The notes: a model not told the origin generated them from the letters alone. DNA of 64,000 nt from AAA044-D11 sp965268555 (GCA_965268555.1 OZ254174.1:1-64000); one strand, 5' to 3'; shown: positions 45,471-54,379, numbered from the stretch's first letter. A program made the numbers and translations.

Positions 45471-47078
45471 ATGGCTAAAGAGACTACAGAAGAAAAATTT
45501 GATGCAATTATCGTAGGCAGCGGAATCAATGCACTCGTTGCTGGCGCGGTCCTAAGTAAATCTGGTTGGCGAGTTTTGCTTTGTGAGCGAAATGAAACTG
45601 CAGGCGGTGCAATTAAAACGGTGCAGGCAACACTTCCGGGATACACCCACGAATTGCTTTCAAGTTGGCATCCACTATTTGTTGGCGGCCCTGCTTATGC
45701 CGAATTAAAAGAAGAGTTAGATAAACGAGGATTGGTTTATAAGAACACTGAACTTCCAACCGGAGTTGTTTGCGGTGATGGAACTGCAATTCTTTCGACA
45801 AATCCAGAGATTACTGGCGCTGAATTCGCACGAATTGGTGATGCAGAATCTTGGGCACAAATGATGGCAGAGTTCACTCCTAAATTAGATTTGGCATTTG
45901 GATTACTGGGCGCAGATCTCTGGCGCAAATCTTCGTTGAAGTTGGCACAGACTGCGCGCAAACGTTTTGGCAACCGAGGTTTAGTTGCTACGGGTGCCGA
46001 ATTATTAGAGCCAGCCGCACCATGGCTAGATCGCCAATTCAAATCACCAGTTAGTAAAGCGCTGTTGGCGCCATGGGCACTTCACAATGGGCTCGGGCCA
46101 GATGATGCGAGTAGTGCATTCATCACAAAAGTTATTTCTGCTGCAGTTGCATTCGGCGGTATGCCTGTTCCGGTTGGTGGCGGAATTAAATTAGTAGAAG
46201 CCCTAACTTCAATCATCACAGATGCTGGCGGCCAATTACTTACAAGCGCCGATGTTGTAAAAGTTATCGTCGAGAATAAGCGCGCAGTTGGTGTGAAGCT
46301 TGCAGATGGCAGAACATTCCGCGCTGGCAAAGCTGTTATTGCCTCGACTACACCACAAGCGCTTTATCAAAATCTTTTAGCAGGCGAAGAGGTTCCAGCC
46401 GAGATAAAAACGTCGGCGACTAACTTCCGATATGGTCGCGCCGCGATTCAAATCCATCTTGCGCTATCCGAACCTCCAATCTGGAAGAGCGATGCACGAA
46501 TGAAGGATGTCGCAATTGTTCACGTGCTAGACGGAATGAACTCACTCTCAGAGTCGGTAAATGCTTCCAATCGTGGCTATCTACCTGCACGTCCAACAAT
46601 TGTTGTAGGTCAGCCATGTGCGGTCGATCCATCTCGCGCACCAGCTGGAGCTTCAATAATTTGGGTTCAATTGCAGGAAAATCCCCGAATCATCAAAGGC
46701 GATCTTGCAAATGAAATTAACCCGGGAGATGGAAGTTGGAATGAAGAACGGCTCAATGCATATGCAGATCGTGTACTCGCCCAACTTGGGGAAGAGATTA
46801 CAAATCTAAAGTCTGCGACTGTTGCAAAGATTGTTCTTGGCCCACGTGAAATTGAAGCGATGAATAAGAATTTAGTTGGCGGAGATCCATATGCCGGCGA
46901 TTGTCGCATTGATCAATATGCACCGTGGCGCCCACTTTCAGCAGCAACCGGACATAGAACTCCAGTTAAAGATTTATGGCATATCGGAGCTTCTACACAC
47001 CCAGGCCCTGGCCTCGGCGGAGGTTCTGGTTTATTAGTTGCAAAGCGGTTAACAAAGAAGCGCTTTGGTAGAAAGTAA
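45471..47078 (+). CDS. FAD-dependent oxidoreductase, phytoene-desaturase-like (paralog 2)
   Basis: A 535-residue protein of the same family as the gene at 43858-45414. The shared pattern includes the GSGIN dinucleotide-binding motif (AIIVGSGINALVAGAVLSKSG), AGGAIKT, and the C-terminal GPGLGGGSGLLVAKRL, with similar spacing throughout. No Shine-Dalgarno precedes ATG 45471, and a -10-like sequence ends about 8 bases upstream, so translation may be leaderless. A strong terminator follows. The two paralogs may act on related hydrophobic or alicyclic intermediates, possibly as a heteromer; the substrate is unknown. Confidence 0.82.
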   Translation: MAKETTEEKFDAIIVGSGINALVAGAVLSKSGWRVLLCERNETAGGAIKTVQATLPGYTHELLSSWHPLFVGGPAYAELKEELDKRGLVYKNTELPTGVVCGDGTAILSTNPEITGAEFARIGDAESWAQMMAEFTPKLDLAFGLLGADLWRKSSLKLAQTARKRFGNRGLVATGAELLEPAAPWLDRQFKSPVSKALLAPWALHNGLGPDDASSAFITKVISAAVAFGGMPVPVGGGIKLVEALTSIITDAGGQLLTSADVVKVIVENKRAVGVKLADGRTFRAGKAVIASTTPQALYQNLLAGEEVPAEIKTSATNFRYGRAAIQIHLALSEPPIWKSDARMKDVAIVHVLDGMNSLSESVNASNRGYLPARPTIVVGQPCAVDPSRAPAGASIIWVQLQENPRIIKGDLANEINPGDGSWNEERLNAYADRVLAQLGEEITNLKSATVAKIVLGPREIEAMNKNLVGGDPYAGDCRIDQYAPWRPLSAATGHRTPVKDLWHIGASTHPGPGLGGGSGLLVAKRLTKKRFGRK

Positions 47079-47087
47079 TTATTCAAT

Positions 47088-47121
47088 AAAAAAGCCCGCC
47101 AAGTAACTGGCGGGCTTTTTT
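47088..47121. terminator. Bidirectional intrinsic terminator
   Basis: An 8-bp GC-rich stem GCCCGCCA (47094-47101) / TGGCGGGC (47108-47115) with a 6-base loop, flanked by A6 (47088-47093) and T6 (47116-47121). It sits between two convergent genes, so it can end transcription from both sides. The clearest intrinsic terminator in the window. Confidence 0.93.
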
Positions 47122-47133
47122 AATTCCTATTTC

Positions 47134-47907
47134 TTACTTAGCAACCAACGCAAATACGCGAGTTGGTGAACCTGAACCACCAACAATCTTTAGTGGCGCA
47201 GCAATAACAATTGCACCAGTTGTTGGCAACTTATCTAGATTGCGAAGTTGAGTAAGACCGTACTTGTTATTTCCAAGTAGGTAGTTGTGGCAAGGGAATG
47301 GAACTTCCATTCCAAATGCGCCACCTGCGTCGATACCAACAGTTTCAACACCTAATCCAAGGATGTCACGCTTTGTTGCGAGGAACTCTGCGCATGCAGG
47401 TGGAAGTCCTGGAGTGTGAGGACCATTTTCATCTGCATTAGCAAATGCCTTTGGATCATCACCAAACTTTGACCAACCTGTACGGAATAGAACCCATGCA
47501 CCCTTAGGAATTGGTCCGTTAGCTTTTTCCCAAGCTTCGATATGTGAAACTTCAAGAAGGAAATCTGGATTTGCTGCTGCTTCTTTTACGAAGTCAAGAA
47601 CAACTGCTGGTCCCACTAAACGTTGTGGTGGAATAGATGCAACATCGTCGCCATCTTTTCCAGTGATCCAGTGGTTAGGAGCATCTAAGTGAGTTCCAGT
47701 GTGTTCACCAGTGTGGAAGTTATTCCAGTACCAAGCTGGACCACGGTCGTCATACTTAGAAATTTCTTCTAACTTAAACGGTGCGGTCTGACCAAATGGT
47801 TCTGGAAGAACAAGTATTGGTGTGTTCGAATGCAGAGGTGCGGTTAGGTCTAAGACCTGGACTGCTCCTGATGCAAGATCATTTGCTAGGGCATTTAGAT
47901 TTGCCAT
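47134..47907 (-). CDS. Cyclase-family hydrolase, KynB/isatin-hydrolase-like
   Basis: A 257-residue metal-dependent hydrolase with the diagnostic H-x-GTH-x-DAP-x-H motif (H69 to H79 in EHTGTHLDAPNHW). The family includes kynurenine formamidase KynB, isatin hydrolase and polyketide cyclases. With a tryptophan 2,3-dioxygenase family gene 7 kb away, N-formylkynurenine formamidase is an attractive inference, but this protein is longer than KynB (about 210 residues), so another amide or lactone substrate is possible. AAGGAGAAC just before the ATG at 47907 fixes the start. Divergent from the iorA-like gene, with the shared palindrome between them. Confidence 0.8.
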   Translation of the reverse strand: MANLNALANDLASGAVQVLDLTAPLHSNTPILVLPEPFGQTAPFKLEEISKYDDRGPAWYWNNFHTGEHTGTHLDAPNHWITGKDGDDVASIPPQRLVGPAVVLDFVKEAAANPDFLLEVSHIEAWEKANGPIPKGAWVLFRTGWSKFGDDPKAFANADENGPHTPGLPPACAEFLATKRDILGLGVETVGIDAGGAFGMEVPFPCHNYLLGNNKYGLTQLRNLDKLPTTGAIVIAAPLKIVGGSGSPTRVFALVAK

Positions 47908-48001
47908 TGATGTTCTCCTTCTTGTAATCGGTATCAAGCCTTCCGCGCTTTTCGCATCGCAGGGGATTGAGATTAGCCTTGAGTGGGCCGTATTTCTAGG
48001 T

Positions 48002-48015
48002 TTGACGACCGTCAA
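48002..48015. promoter_or_regulatory. Putative operator between the cyclase and iorA genes
   Basis: A perfect 14-base palindrome, TTGACG-AC-CGTCAA, in the 264-base divergent intergenic region (47908-48171). It is the best copy of an element also found near prpB, between the two FAD oxidoreductases, and between the monooxygenase/reductase and SDR genes. Confidence 0.7.
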
Positions 48016-48124
48016 TTTTGCCCACGGGCGTTCTCAGATTTGTCATTTAGCACACACTCGATATCGCCAAAATCGCCTAGACAGGGCACACTGCGCATGC
48101 GACGATTACCGAGTATTTTTTGCC

Positions 48125-48144
48125 CCTCGGGAGGAATCCTGAGG
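48125..48144 (+). promoter_or_regulatory. GNRA-capped hairpin in the iorA leader
   Basis: CCTCGGGA (48125-48132) folds with TCCTGAGG (48137-48144) into an 8-bp stem including one G-U pair, closed by a GGAA tetraloop (48133-48136, a GNRA loop). It lies 27 bases before the iorA start and 16 before its Shine-Dalgarno GAGGGAGAG. It may affect translation or message stability; no known riboswitch is recognisable. Confidence 0.4.
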
Positions 48145-48171
48145 CCCGCAGAAGAATTTAGAGGGAGAGAA

Positions 48172-50337
48172 ATGGCCGAACGTTCGTTTGCTACTGAAGT
48201 TGGAAAACTTCGCGCTGGCGAGGGTGAAGAATTTTTTGGCGAAGGAATCCTTGCTGTAACTAAAGCGCTCCTCCAATCAGGTGTCGCATATGTCGGCGGT
48301 TATCAAGGCGCGCCTATCTCACATTTAATGGATGTATTAGGTGACTCAAAAGAAATTTTAGATGAGCTCGGTGTTCACTTTGAAAATAGTGCATCCGAGG
48401 CAACTGCAGCAGCTTCACTTGCCGCATCCGTTTATTACCCACTGCGCGGTGCAATTACTTTTAAATCTACAGTAGGAACAAACGTTGCTTCAGATGCGCT
48501 CGCAAACCTAGCGTCTGGCGGAGTTACCGGTGGCGCGCTAATTATTGTTGGTGAAGATTACGGCGAAGGCTCCTCAATCATGCAAGAGCGTTCACATGCC
48601 TTTGCAATGAAGTCTCAAATTTGGTTATTGGATCCAAGACCTAATCTCACAGCGATTGTGGATTCAGTTGATATTGGTTTCCGACTTTCAGAAGCAAGCA
48701 ATTCACCAGTGATGTTGCAATTGCGTTTACGTTCTTGCCACCTACATGGTCGCTTCATCGCAAAAGATAATGTGAAGCCAGAATTTACTCTTCGCGACGC
48801 GATGGAAAATCCAATTCGCGATACCAATCGAATTGTTCTTCCACCAGCAAGCTTTATGCACGAACAAGAGAAAGTTACGAAGCGTTGGCCGGCTGCAGTT
48901 AAATTTATTAAAGATAATAAGATCAACGAGTTCTTTGCTGATGGCACTCAAGACTTTGGAATTGTTATGCAGGGTGGGCTATACAACACCGTAATTCGCT
49001 CGCTACAACTGCTTGGATTATCTGATGTTTATGGCAACAGCAAGATTCCGCTTTATATTCTGAACGTCACATACCCAATTGTTGATGATGAAGTTGTTGA
49101 ATTTGCCAAGAGTAAGAAGGGGATCCTTCTAGTTGAAGAGGGCCAGCCTGATTACATCGAGCAGAATATAAATGCGATTTTGCGTCGCGCCGGAGTCCAT
49201 ACTGCGCTTCATGGTAAAGACTTATTGCCAGTAGCGGGCGAGTACACACCTGCATCTGTAACAAAAGGTATTTTAGATTTCGTAAAGAAATTCGGTCCGC
49301 AGTTACTTGATGAAGGTAATTTGCCTGCAATTGTTCGCCCAGATGGCGACAAGCCAAATTCAATTAAATCAGTTGCACCGACCGAGCAAATTCATGGTCG
49401 CCCACCTTCATTTTGTACTGGCTGTCCAGAGCGCCCGATTTTTACCGCTTTGAAATTAGCCGAGAAAGAAACCGGAAAGCATCACATCTCTGCAGATATT
49501 GGTTGCCACCTATTTTCAATTTTGCCACCATTTAATATCGGCGCAACAACAATGGGTTATGGTCTCGGCGCCGCTGGAGCATCAGCACTTCATGATTTAG
49601 ATAGCGATAAAAGAACAATTAGCTTTATGGGTGATGGTGGTTTTTGGCATAACGGTTTAACAAGTGGAATTGGTAACGCCGTATTTAACAAGAGCGACGG
49701 CTTAGTTGTCGTTGTAGATAATGCATATAGCGCAGCAACCGGTGGGCAAGATCTGCTTTCATCCTCAGCATCAAGTGAAATTAGATCTACCAAGCATCCA
49801 ATCGAGCGTGCAGTTCGTGGAATTGGTGTTGAATGGGCAAAGACGGTCTCAAACACCTTCAAAGTTAGTGAAATGAAGAAAGTATTTAAAGACGCACTTA
49901 CTACTAAGGAATTAGGTCCTAAAGTCATCGTCGCACAGAGCGAATGCACACTTAACAAAACTCGTCGTGAACGCCCATTGATGGCAAAGCGAGTTAAAGA
50001 AGGAAAGCGCGTTGTTCGTGAACGTTTTGGTGTTGATCCGGACACTTGTACCGGTGACCACTCTTGTATTCGCTTAAACGGTTGTCCTTCTCTAACAATT
50101 ACTTCTAACCCAGATCCAATGCGAAAAGATCCAGTCGCTACAGTTCTAAATTCCTGCGTAGGTTGTGGACTTTGTGGCGAGGCAGCACATGCCGCAGTTC
50201 TCTGCCCTTCTTTCTATAAGACTTCAATCATCAGTAATCCAAGTATTTGGGATCGCACAAAACTTCGTATGCGCAATTTAATTATCGGTGCACTTCAAAA
50301 CGGAATTGAGCGCCGCTTAGCAGGGATAAATGCCTAA
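48172..50337 (+). CDS. iorA: Indolepyruvate:ferredoxin oxidoreductase-type alpha subunit
   Basis: Thiamine-diphosphate enzyme that oxidatively decarboxylates aryl-pyruvates to aryl-acetyl-CoA. About 721 residues: an N-terminal pyrimidine-binding half (GGYQGAPISHLMDVLGD), a central domain, a TDP-pyrophosphate half with GDGGFWHNGLTSGIGNAV (GDG...N motif), and a C-terminal ferredoxin domain with Cys motifs (CTGDHSC and CVGCGLCGEAAHA). The [4Fe-4S] ligand spacing is not fully canonical. GAGGGAGAG before the ATG at 48172 fixes the start. It overlaps iorB by 8 bases. Substrates by family are indolepyruvate or phenylpyruvate; the exact one is not shown. Confidence 0.88.
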   Translation: MAERSFATEVGKLRAGEGEEFFGEGILAVTKALLQSGVAYVGGYQGAPISHLMDVLGDSKEILDELGVHFENSASEATAAASLAASVYYPLRGAITFKSTVGTNVASDALANLASGGVTGGALIIVGEDYGEGSSIMQERSHAFAMKSQIWLLDPRPNLTAIVDSVDIGFRLSEASNSPVMLQLRLRSCHLHGRFIAKDNVKPEFTLRDAMENPIRDTNRIVLPPASFMHEQEKVTKRWPAAVKFIKDNKINEFFADGTQDFGIVMQGGLYNTVIRSLQLLGLSDVYGNSKIPLYILNVTYPIVDDEVVEFAKSKKGILLVEEGQPDYIEQNINAILRRAGVHTALHGKDLLPVAGEYTPASVTKGILDFVKKFGPQLLDEGNLPAIVRPDGDKPNSIKSVAPTEQIHGRPPSFCTGCPERPIFTALKLAEKETGKHHISADIGCHLFSILPPFNIGATTMGYGLGAAGASALHDLDSDKRTISFMGDGGFWHNGLTSGIGNAVFNKSDGLVVVVDNAYSAATGGQDLLSSSASSEIRSTKHPIERAVRGIGVEWAKTVSNTFKVSEMKKVFKDALTTKELGPKVIVAQSECTLNKTRRERPLMAKRVKEGKRVVRERFGVDPDTCTGDHSCIRLNGCPSLTITSNPDPMRKDPVATVLNSCVGCGLCGEAAHAAVLCPSFYKTSIISNPSIWDRTKLRMRNLIIGALQNGIERRLAGINA

Positions 50338-51922
50338 TTTAAATACCCCACACAACCGTCCAATAACTCTCGCACTACTTGCAATGGGTGGCGAAGGCGG
50401 CGGCGTCCTTGCGGACTGGGCAATTGATATGGCCGAACACAATGGTTTCTTTGCGCAGACAACTTCAGTGCCAGGTGTTGCACAACGAACCGGAACAACT
50501 GTTTATTACTTAGAATTTTTCCCTGATGACGGTGCTGGAAAACCAGGAGTTCACGAACCAGTTTTGAGCACAATGGCAACACCAGGCGAAGTAGACATTG
50601 TTGTCGCTTCAGAGCTAATGGAAGCTGGACGTGCAATCTTTAGAGGTTTCGTAACTTCAGATGTAACAACATTTATTACTTCGACACATCGGGTTTACTC
50701 AATGACCGAGCGAACTTCAATGGGCGATGGTCGTGTTGATTCGCAAGAGATAATTAAGTCTGCACAGGCCTCGGCGAAGCGATTCATCGCAGCAGACTTT
50801 GCAAAAGTTGCCGAAGAATCTGGCAGCGTTATTTCAGCAGCGCTCTTCGGCGCAATTGCGGGCAGCGGCTCACTTCCATTTAGCAAGGAAGAATTTGTAG
50901 CAGCAATTGAACGTGGCGGTGTTGGAGTGAAAACTTCAGTAGCTGCTTTTGATAAGAGTTATGAGATTGCAAAACAAGCAGTCGCAGATTTAGAGAAACC
51001 AAAAGCCACGGGAGTTCCAATTCAGATTGGAAAACGTCCGGTAGAGCCTGGTGAAATTAGCGCAGAAGAAGAGCTAGCCATTATTAAGGATCCAGCATCA
51101 GTTGTTGGATCAAAGTTAAAGACACAAGCAGCGCAAGTTAAAGCAGATTTTCCAGAGCCTGCTCGAGTCATGGCTATCAACGGCGTAAAGCGCACCGCGG
51201 ATTATCAGAGCGTTGCATATGCAGATCGCTATTTAGCAAGACTTACAAAGATCAGAGAAGCTGAAGCCAAATTTGGCAATGGCACCACCCAATTGTTAAT
51301 TGAAACTGCGCGCTATCTCGCGCTCTGGATGACTTATGAAGACACCATTCGCGTGGCAGATTTGAAGACACGTCGCTCTCGTTTTGAACGCGTTAGCACT
51401 GAAGCTCGCATTGGCAGCGAGCAAATCATGGAAGTTCGCGAATATCTGCACCCAATGTCGGAAGAAATTGCAGATACTCTTCCAACTCCAATCGGTAAAT
51501 GGATTCTTCGCACCAAGCCAGTTACAAAGACAATTGAGAAGATAAGTGCGGATGGAATTATCTTAAATACCGCATCAATTGGTGGATACATACTTCTTTA
51601 CTTCGTAGCACGGTTAAAGCCAATACGTCCACGTTCACTACGCTTTAATCTCGAGCAAGAGCGAATCGATACTTGGCTATCAAAGATTGAATCCCTGGCC
51701 CCAATAAATTATGAGTTGGCTTGTGAAGTAACTGAATGCGCAAATGTAATTAAGGGTTATGGTGATACTCATCGCAATGGTTGGCGCAACTTCACTGCGA
51801 TCATGGCAGAGGTCGATAAGGTCTCGAAGAATCCCGATGCTGCATCTCGAATTAAAGAACTCCGTCTCGCCGCACTTGCCGACGAAGACGGAACTAAATT
51901 ACGTAATTATTTAAACGCTTAA
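50330..51922 (+). CDS. iorB: Indolepyruvate oxidoreductase beta subunit with long C-terminal extension
   Basis: A 530-residue protein whose first 220 or so residues are the gamma-type domain of 2-oxoacid oxidoreductases (GGEGGGVLADWAIDMAEHNG; SVPGVAQRTGTTVYYLE). The remaining 300 residues are an extension seen in IorB homologs of aerobic and facultative bacteria and absent from the short archaeal subunit. The start overlaps iorA by 8 bases. The final four bases overlap the convergent monooxygenase/reductase gene. Confidence 0.87.
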   Translation: MPNLNTPHNRPITLALLAMGGEGGGVLADWAIDMAEHNGFFAQTTSVPGVAQRTGTTVYYLEFFPDDGAGKPGVHEPVLSTMATPGEVDIVVASELMEAGRAIFRGFVTSDVTTFITSTHRVYSMTERTSMGDGRVDSQEIIKSAQASAKRFIAADFAKVAEESGSVISAALFGAIAGSGSLPFSKEEFVAAIERGGVGVKTSVAAFDKSYEIAKQAVADLEKPKATGVPIQIGKRPVEPGEISAEEELAIIKDPASVVGSKLKTQAAQVKADFPEPARVMAINGVKRTADYQSVAYADRYLARLTKIREAEAKFGNGTTQLLIETARYLALWMTYEDTIRVADLKTRRSRFERVSTEARIGSEQIMEVREYLHPMSEEIADTLPTPIGKWILRTKPVTKTIEKISADGIILNTASIGGYILLYFVARLKPIRPRSLRFNLEQERIDTWLSKIESLAPINYELACEVTECANVIKGYGDTHRNGWRNFTAIMAEVDKVSKNPDAASRIKELRLAALADEDGTKLRNYLNA

Positions 51923-54315
51923 ACTTCGCCAAATATCTGAGTTATCTGCTCAAATGACATTGCATTTTTAGCGGCTGCAGCTTGTTGTTTCTCGCGCTCT
52001 AAGTTTCTTTCTAGCTGAATTTTTGCAGCGACATATTGCTTTGGCCAAGGAACACCGGAATAGCCACTCTTTGCGCCTTCAGTAAGAATCCAAGCTGGGT
52101 TCGCCAGATGCGGTCTAGCGACAGCACAAAGATCGGCGCGACCAGCAGCAATGATTGTGTTTGCATTGTCAGCTTCAAAGATAGCCCCGACAGCAATCGT
52201 TGGAATTCCTACCTGATTTCGGATTCGATCAGAGAATGGTGTTTGGAACATTCGGCCATAAATTGGCTTCTCTTTCTTACTAACCTGACCAGAAGAACAG
52301 TCAATAATGTCGGCACCAGCGGCTTTAAATGCTTTTGCAATCTCGACCGCATCAACAGGCGTAATTCCGCCCGGGGTCCAATCATGTGCCGAGATTCGAA
52401 CACTTATTGGTTTGCCTTGTGGCCAAACTTCACGAATCGCCTTAAAGATTTCAATAGGGAAGCGCATTCTATTTTCGAATGAACCGCCATATTCATCAGT
52501 GCGCTGATTAGTTAGCGGAGAAATAAATGAAGAGAGTAAATAACCGTGAGCAGCGTGGAGTTCGAGCCAATCAAACCCAGCTTCGTCGGCATCTTTCACT
52601 GAACGAATAAAATCTGCCTTAACTCGATCCATATCTGCGCGATCCATCTCGCGAGAGGTTTGCGATACGCCTTCAATATATTGTTGTGGTGAGGCGGAAA
52701 TGATTGGCCAGTTACCCTCTTTGAGTGGCTTATCAATTCCTTCCCAAGCAAGACGTGTTGATGCTTTAGCACCAGCATGTCCTATCTGCATTCCAATTTT
52801 TGCTTCAGAGTTTGAATGAACGAAATCAACTATTCGTTTCCAGCCAGTTAAGTGTTCTGGTTTATACATTCCTGGACAACCAGGTGTAATTCGACCATCT
52901 GGACTAATGCAAGTCATTTCGGTCATTACGAGAGCAGCGCCACCCATAGCTCGCGCACCAAGGTGTACTAAGTGATAGTCGGCAGGCAGACCATCAACAG
53001 CCGAATACTGCGCCATCGGCGAAACGACGATGCGGTTTGCAAGAACTACATCGCGAACTTTGAATGGCGTAAACATTGGAGGGATATGCGCTCCTGATTC
53101 TGGAAGCGGGACACCAGCCTGCGCAAAAGCTTTGGTAGCAAACCACTTTTCATAATCTTCGACAAACTTTGCATCACGCAACTTCAAATTATCGTGAGAG
53201 ATTCTCTGGCTTCGAGTTAACAATGAATAGTTAAATTGTTCTGGTTCCATGTGGGTATATTGCGCCGCATTTTCAAACCATTCCATTGCATTCTTTGCAG
53301 CGCTTTGGATTTTGATGACCTCAACGCCACGAATAGCTTGATAATCCGCGAGTATTTCCGCCATGGTTCGATCCTTCGAATCGGCCATAAACTTTGCTAA
53401 ATCAATTGCATCTTCCATAGCTAGCTTGGTACCAGAACCGATAGAGAAGTGAGCGGTATGGGCGGAGTCGCCCATCAAAACGACTGGAACTTCTTTGCCA
53501 TTTATCGTGTTCCATTGTGTCCAGTTCTCGCAGATTACTCGAGGAAACTTGATCCAGTTTGCAGAACCGCGAAGGTGAGTGGCATTACTCATTAACGCAG
53601 CACCTTCTAAATCTTTTGCGAACAGCTTCTCACAGAACGCAATCGCCTCTTCTTGACTCATATCTTCTAGACCAGCGCGCTTCCAAACATCTTCTGGAGT
53701 TTCAACAATAAAAGTTGAGGTATCTCCATCAAATTGATAGATGTGAGCCTGGAACCAACCAAATTCAGTTTCTTCAAAAGAAAAGGTAAAGTCTTTAAAA
53801 ATTTTCTTAGTTCCGAGCCAGACGAATCGACATACGCGAGTATCAATATCGGGTTTAAAAGTTTCGGCATATCTTGTTCTGATTGCTGAGTTCAAGCCAT
53901 CAGATGCGATTACTAAATCAGCATCGTATTCAGCGGCTATTGCTTGATCATCTTTAACTTCAGTTTCGAAAACTAATTTGACCCCGAGCTCTTCACATCT
54001 TTCTTGCAAAATATTTAGCAGTCGCTTACGTCCAATTCCGCAAAATCCATGACCACCTGAAATCATGCTCTTGCCTTTTATGCGAACATCAATATCATCC
54101 CAATGGTTGAACGATTGAAGAATAGTTCTGGCGGTTGGTTCATCTGCGCGTACAAAGTTTGAAAGTGTGGCATCAGAGAAGACAACGCCCCACCCAAATG
54201 TGTCATAAGGTCGGTTACGTTCAATAACTGTTATCTCGTGCGTTGGATCCTGCTTCTTCATTAAAATACTGAAATAAAGTCCAGCAGCACCGCCACCAAT
54301 ACACACAATCTTCAT
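51919..54315 (-). CDS. Fused flavin monooxygenase / Old Yellow Enzyme, 2-aminobenzoyl-CoA monooxygenase/reductase-like
   Basis: About 798 residues in two flavoenzyme halves. The N-terminal half (about 1-390) is a class A FAD monooxygenase related to salicylyl-CoA 5-hydroxylase (MKIVCIGGGAAGLYFSILMK; VVLMGDSAHTAHFSIGSG). The C-terminal half (about 395-770) is an Old Yellow Enzyme FMN barrel (FKVRDVVLANRIVVSPMAQY; HAAHGYLLSSFISPLTNQR; GGSFENR). This exact fusion is the 2-aminobenzoyl-CoA monooxygenase/reductase described in Azoarcus evansii, which hydroxylates and reduces the aromatic ring of anthraniloyl-CoA to a non-aromatic product. Start at ATG 54315 with GAGGGG upstream; an ATG at 54348 would add 11 residues. 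Confidence 0.86.
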   Translation of the reverse strand: MKIVCIGGGAAGLYFSILMKKQDPTHEITVIERNRPYDTFGWGVVFSDATLSNFVRADEPTARTILQSFNHWDDIDVRIKGKSMISGGHGFCGIGRKRLLNILQERCEELGVKLVFETEVKDDQAIAAEYDADLVIASDGLNSAIRTRYAETFKPDIDTRVCRFVWLGTKKIFKDFTFSFEETEFGWFQAHIYQFDGDTSTFIVETPEDVWKRAGLEDMSQEEAIAFCEKLFAKDLEGAALMSNATHLRGSANWIKFPRVICENWTQWNTINGKEVPVVLMGDSAHTAHFSIGSGTKLAMEDAIDLAKFMADSKDRTMAEILADYQAIRGVEVIKIQSAAKNAMEWFENAAQYTHMEPEQFNYSLLTRSQRISHDNLKLRDAKFVEDYEKWFATKAFAQAGVPLPESGAHIPPMFTPFKVRDVVLANRIVVSPMAQYSAVDGLPADYHLVHLGARAMGGAALVMTEMTCISPDGRITPGCPGMYKPEHLTGWKRIVDFVHSNSEAKIGMQIGHAGAKASTRLAWEGIDKPLKEGNWPIISASPQQYIEGVSQTSREMDRADMDRVKADFIRSVKDADEAGFDWLELHAAHGYLLSSFISPLTNQRTDEYGGSFENRMRFPIEIFKAIREVWPQGKPISVRISAHDWTPGGITPVDAVEIAKAFKAAGADIIDCSSGQVSKKEKPIYGRMFQTPFSDRIRNQVGIPTIAVGAIFEADNANTIIAAGRADLCAVARPHLANPAWILTEGAKSGYSGVPWPKQYVAAKIQLERNLEREKQQAAAAKNAMSFEQITQIFGEV

Positions 54316-54365
54316 ACGTAGACCAATGCCCCTCGATAGATCTGCCAATTACATATGACAGTTAT

Positions 54366-54379
54366 TTGACTATCGTCAA
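54366..54379. promoter_or_regulatory. Putative operator between the monooxygenase/reductase and SDR-dioxygenase genes
   Basis: TTGACTATCGTCAA, an inverted repeat (TTGAC and GTCAA arms) matching the 48002-48015 palindrome at 12 of 14 positions. It lies in the 142-base divergent intergenic region, so it could serve both genes. TTGACT may also act as a -35 for the rightward gene, with TATCCT (54392-54397) as a -10 at a somewhat long 20-base spacing. Confidence 0.55.

Noticed and set aside
43858..47078. Carotenoid biosynthesis reading of the two CrtI-like genes
   Set aside because: No phytoene synthase, GGPP synthase or cyclase nearby; neighbours are aromatic-catabolism genes, so the carotenoid label would rest on distant fold similarity only.
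47908..48171. Longer starts for the cyclase (48015) and the iorA-like gene (47983) that would overlap each other
   Set aside because: Both proteins have strong Shine-Dalgarno-supported starts at 47907 and 48172 where family similarity begins; the extended frames would translate the palindromic site and divergent promoter.
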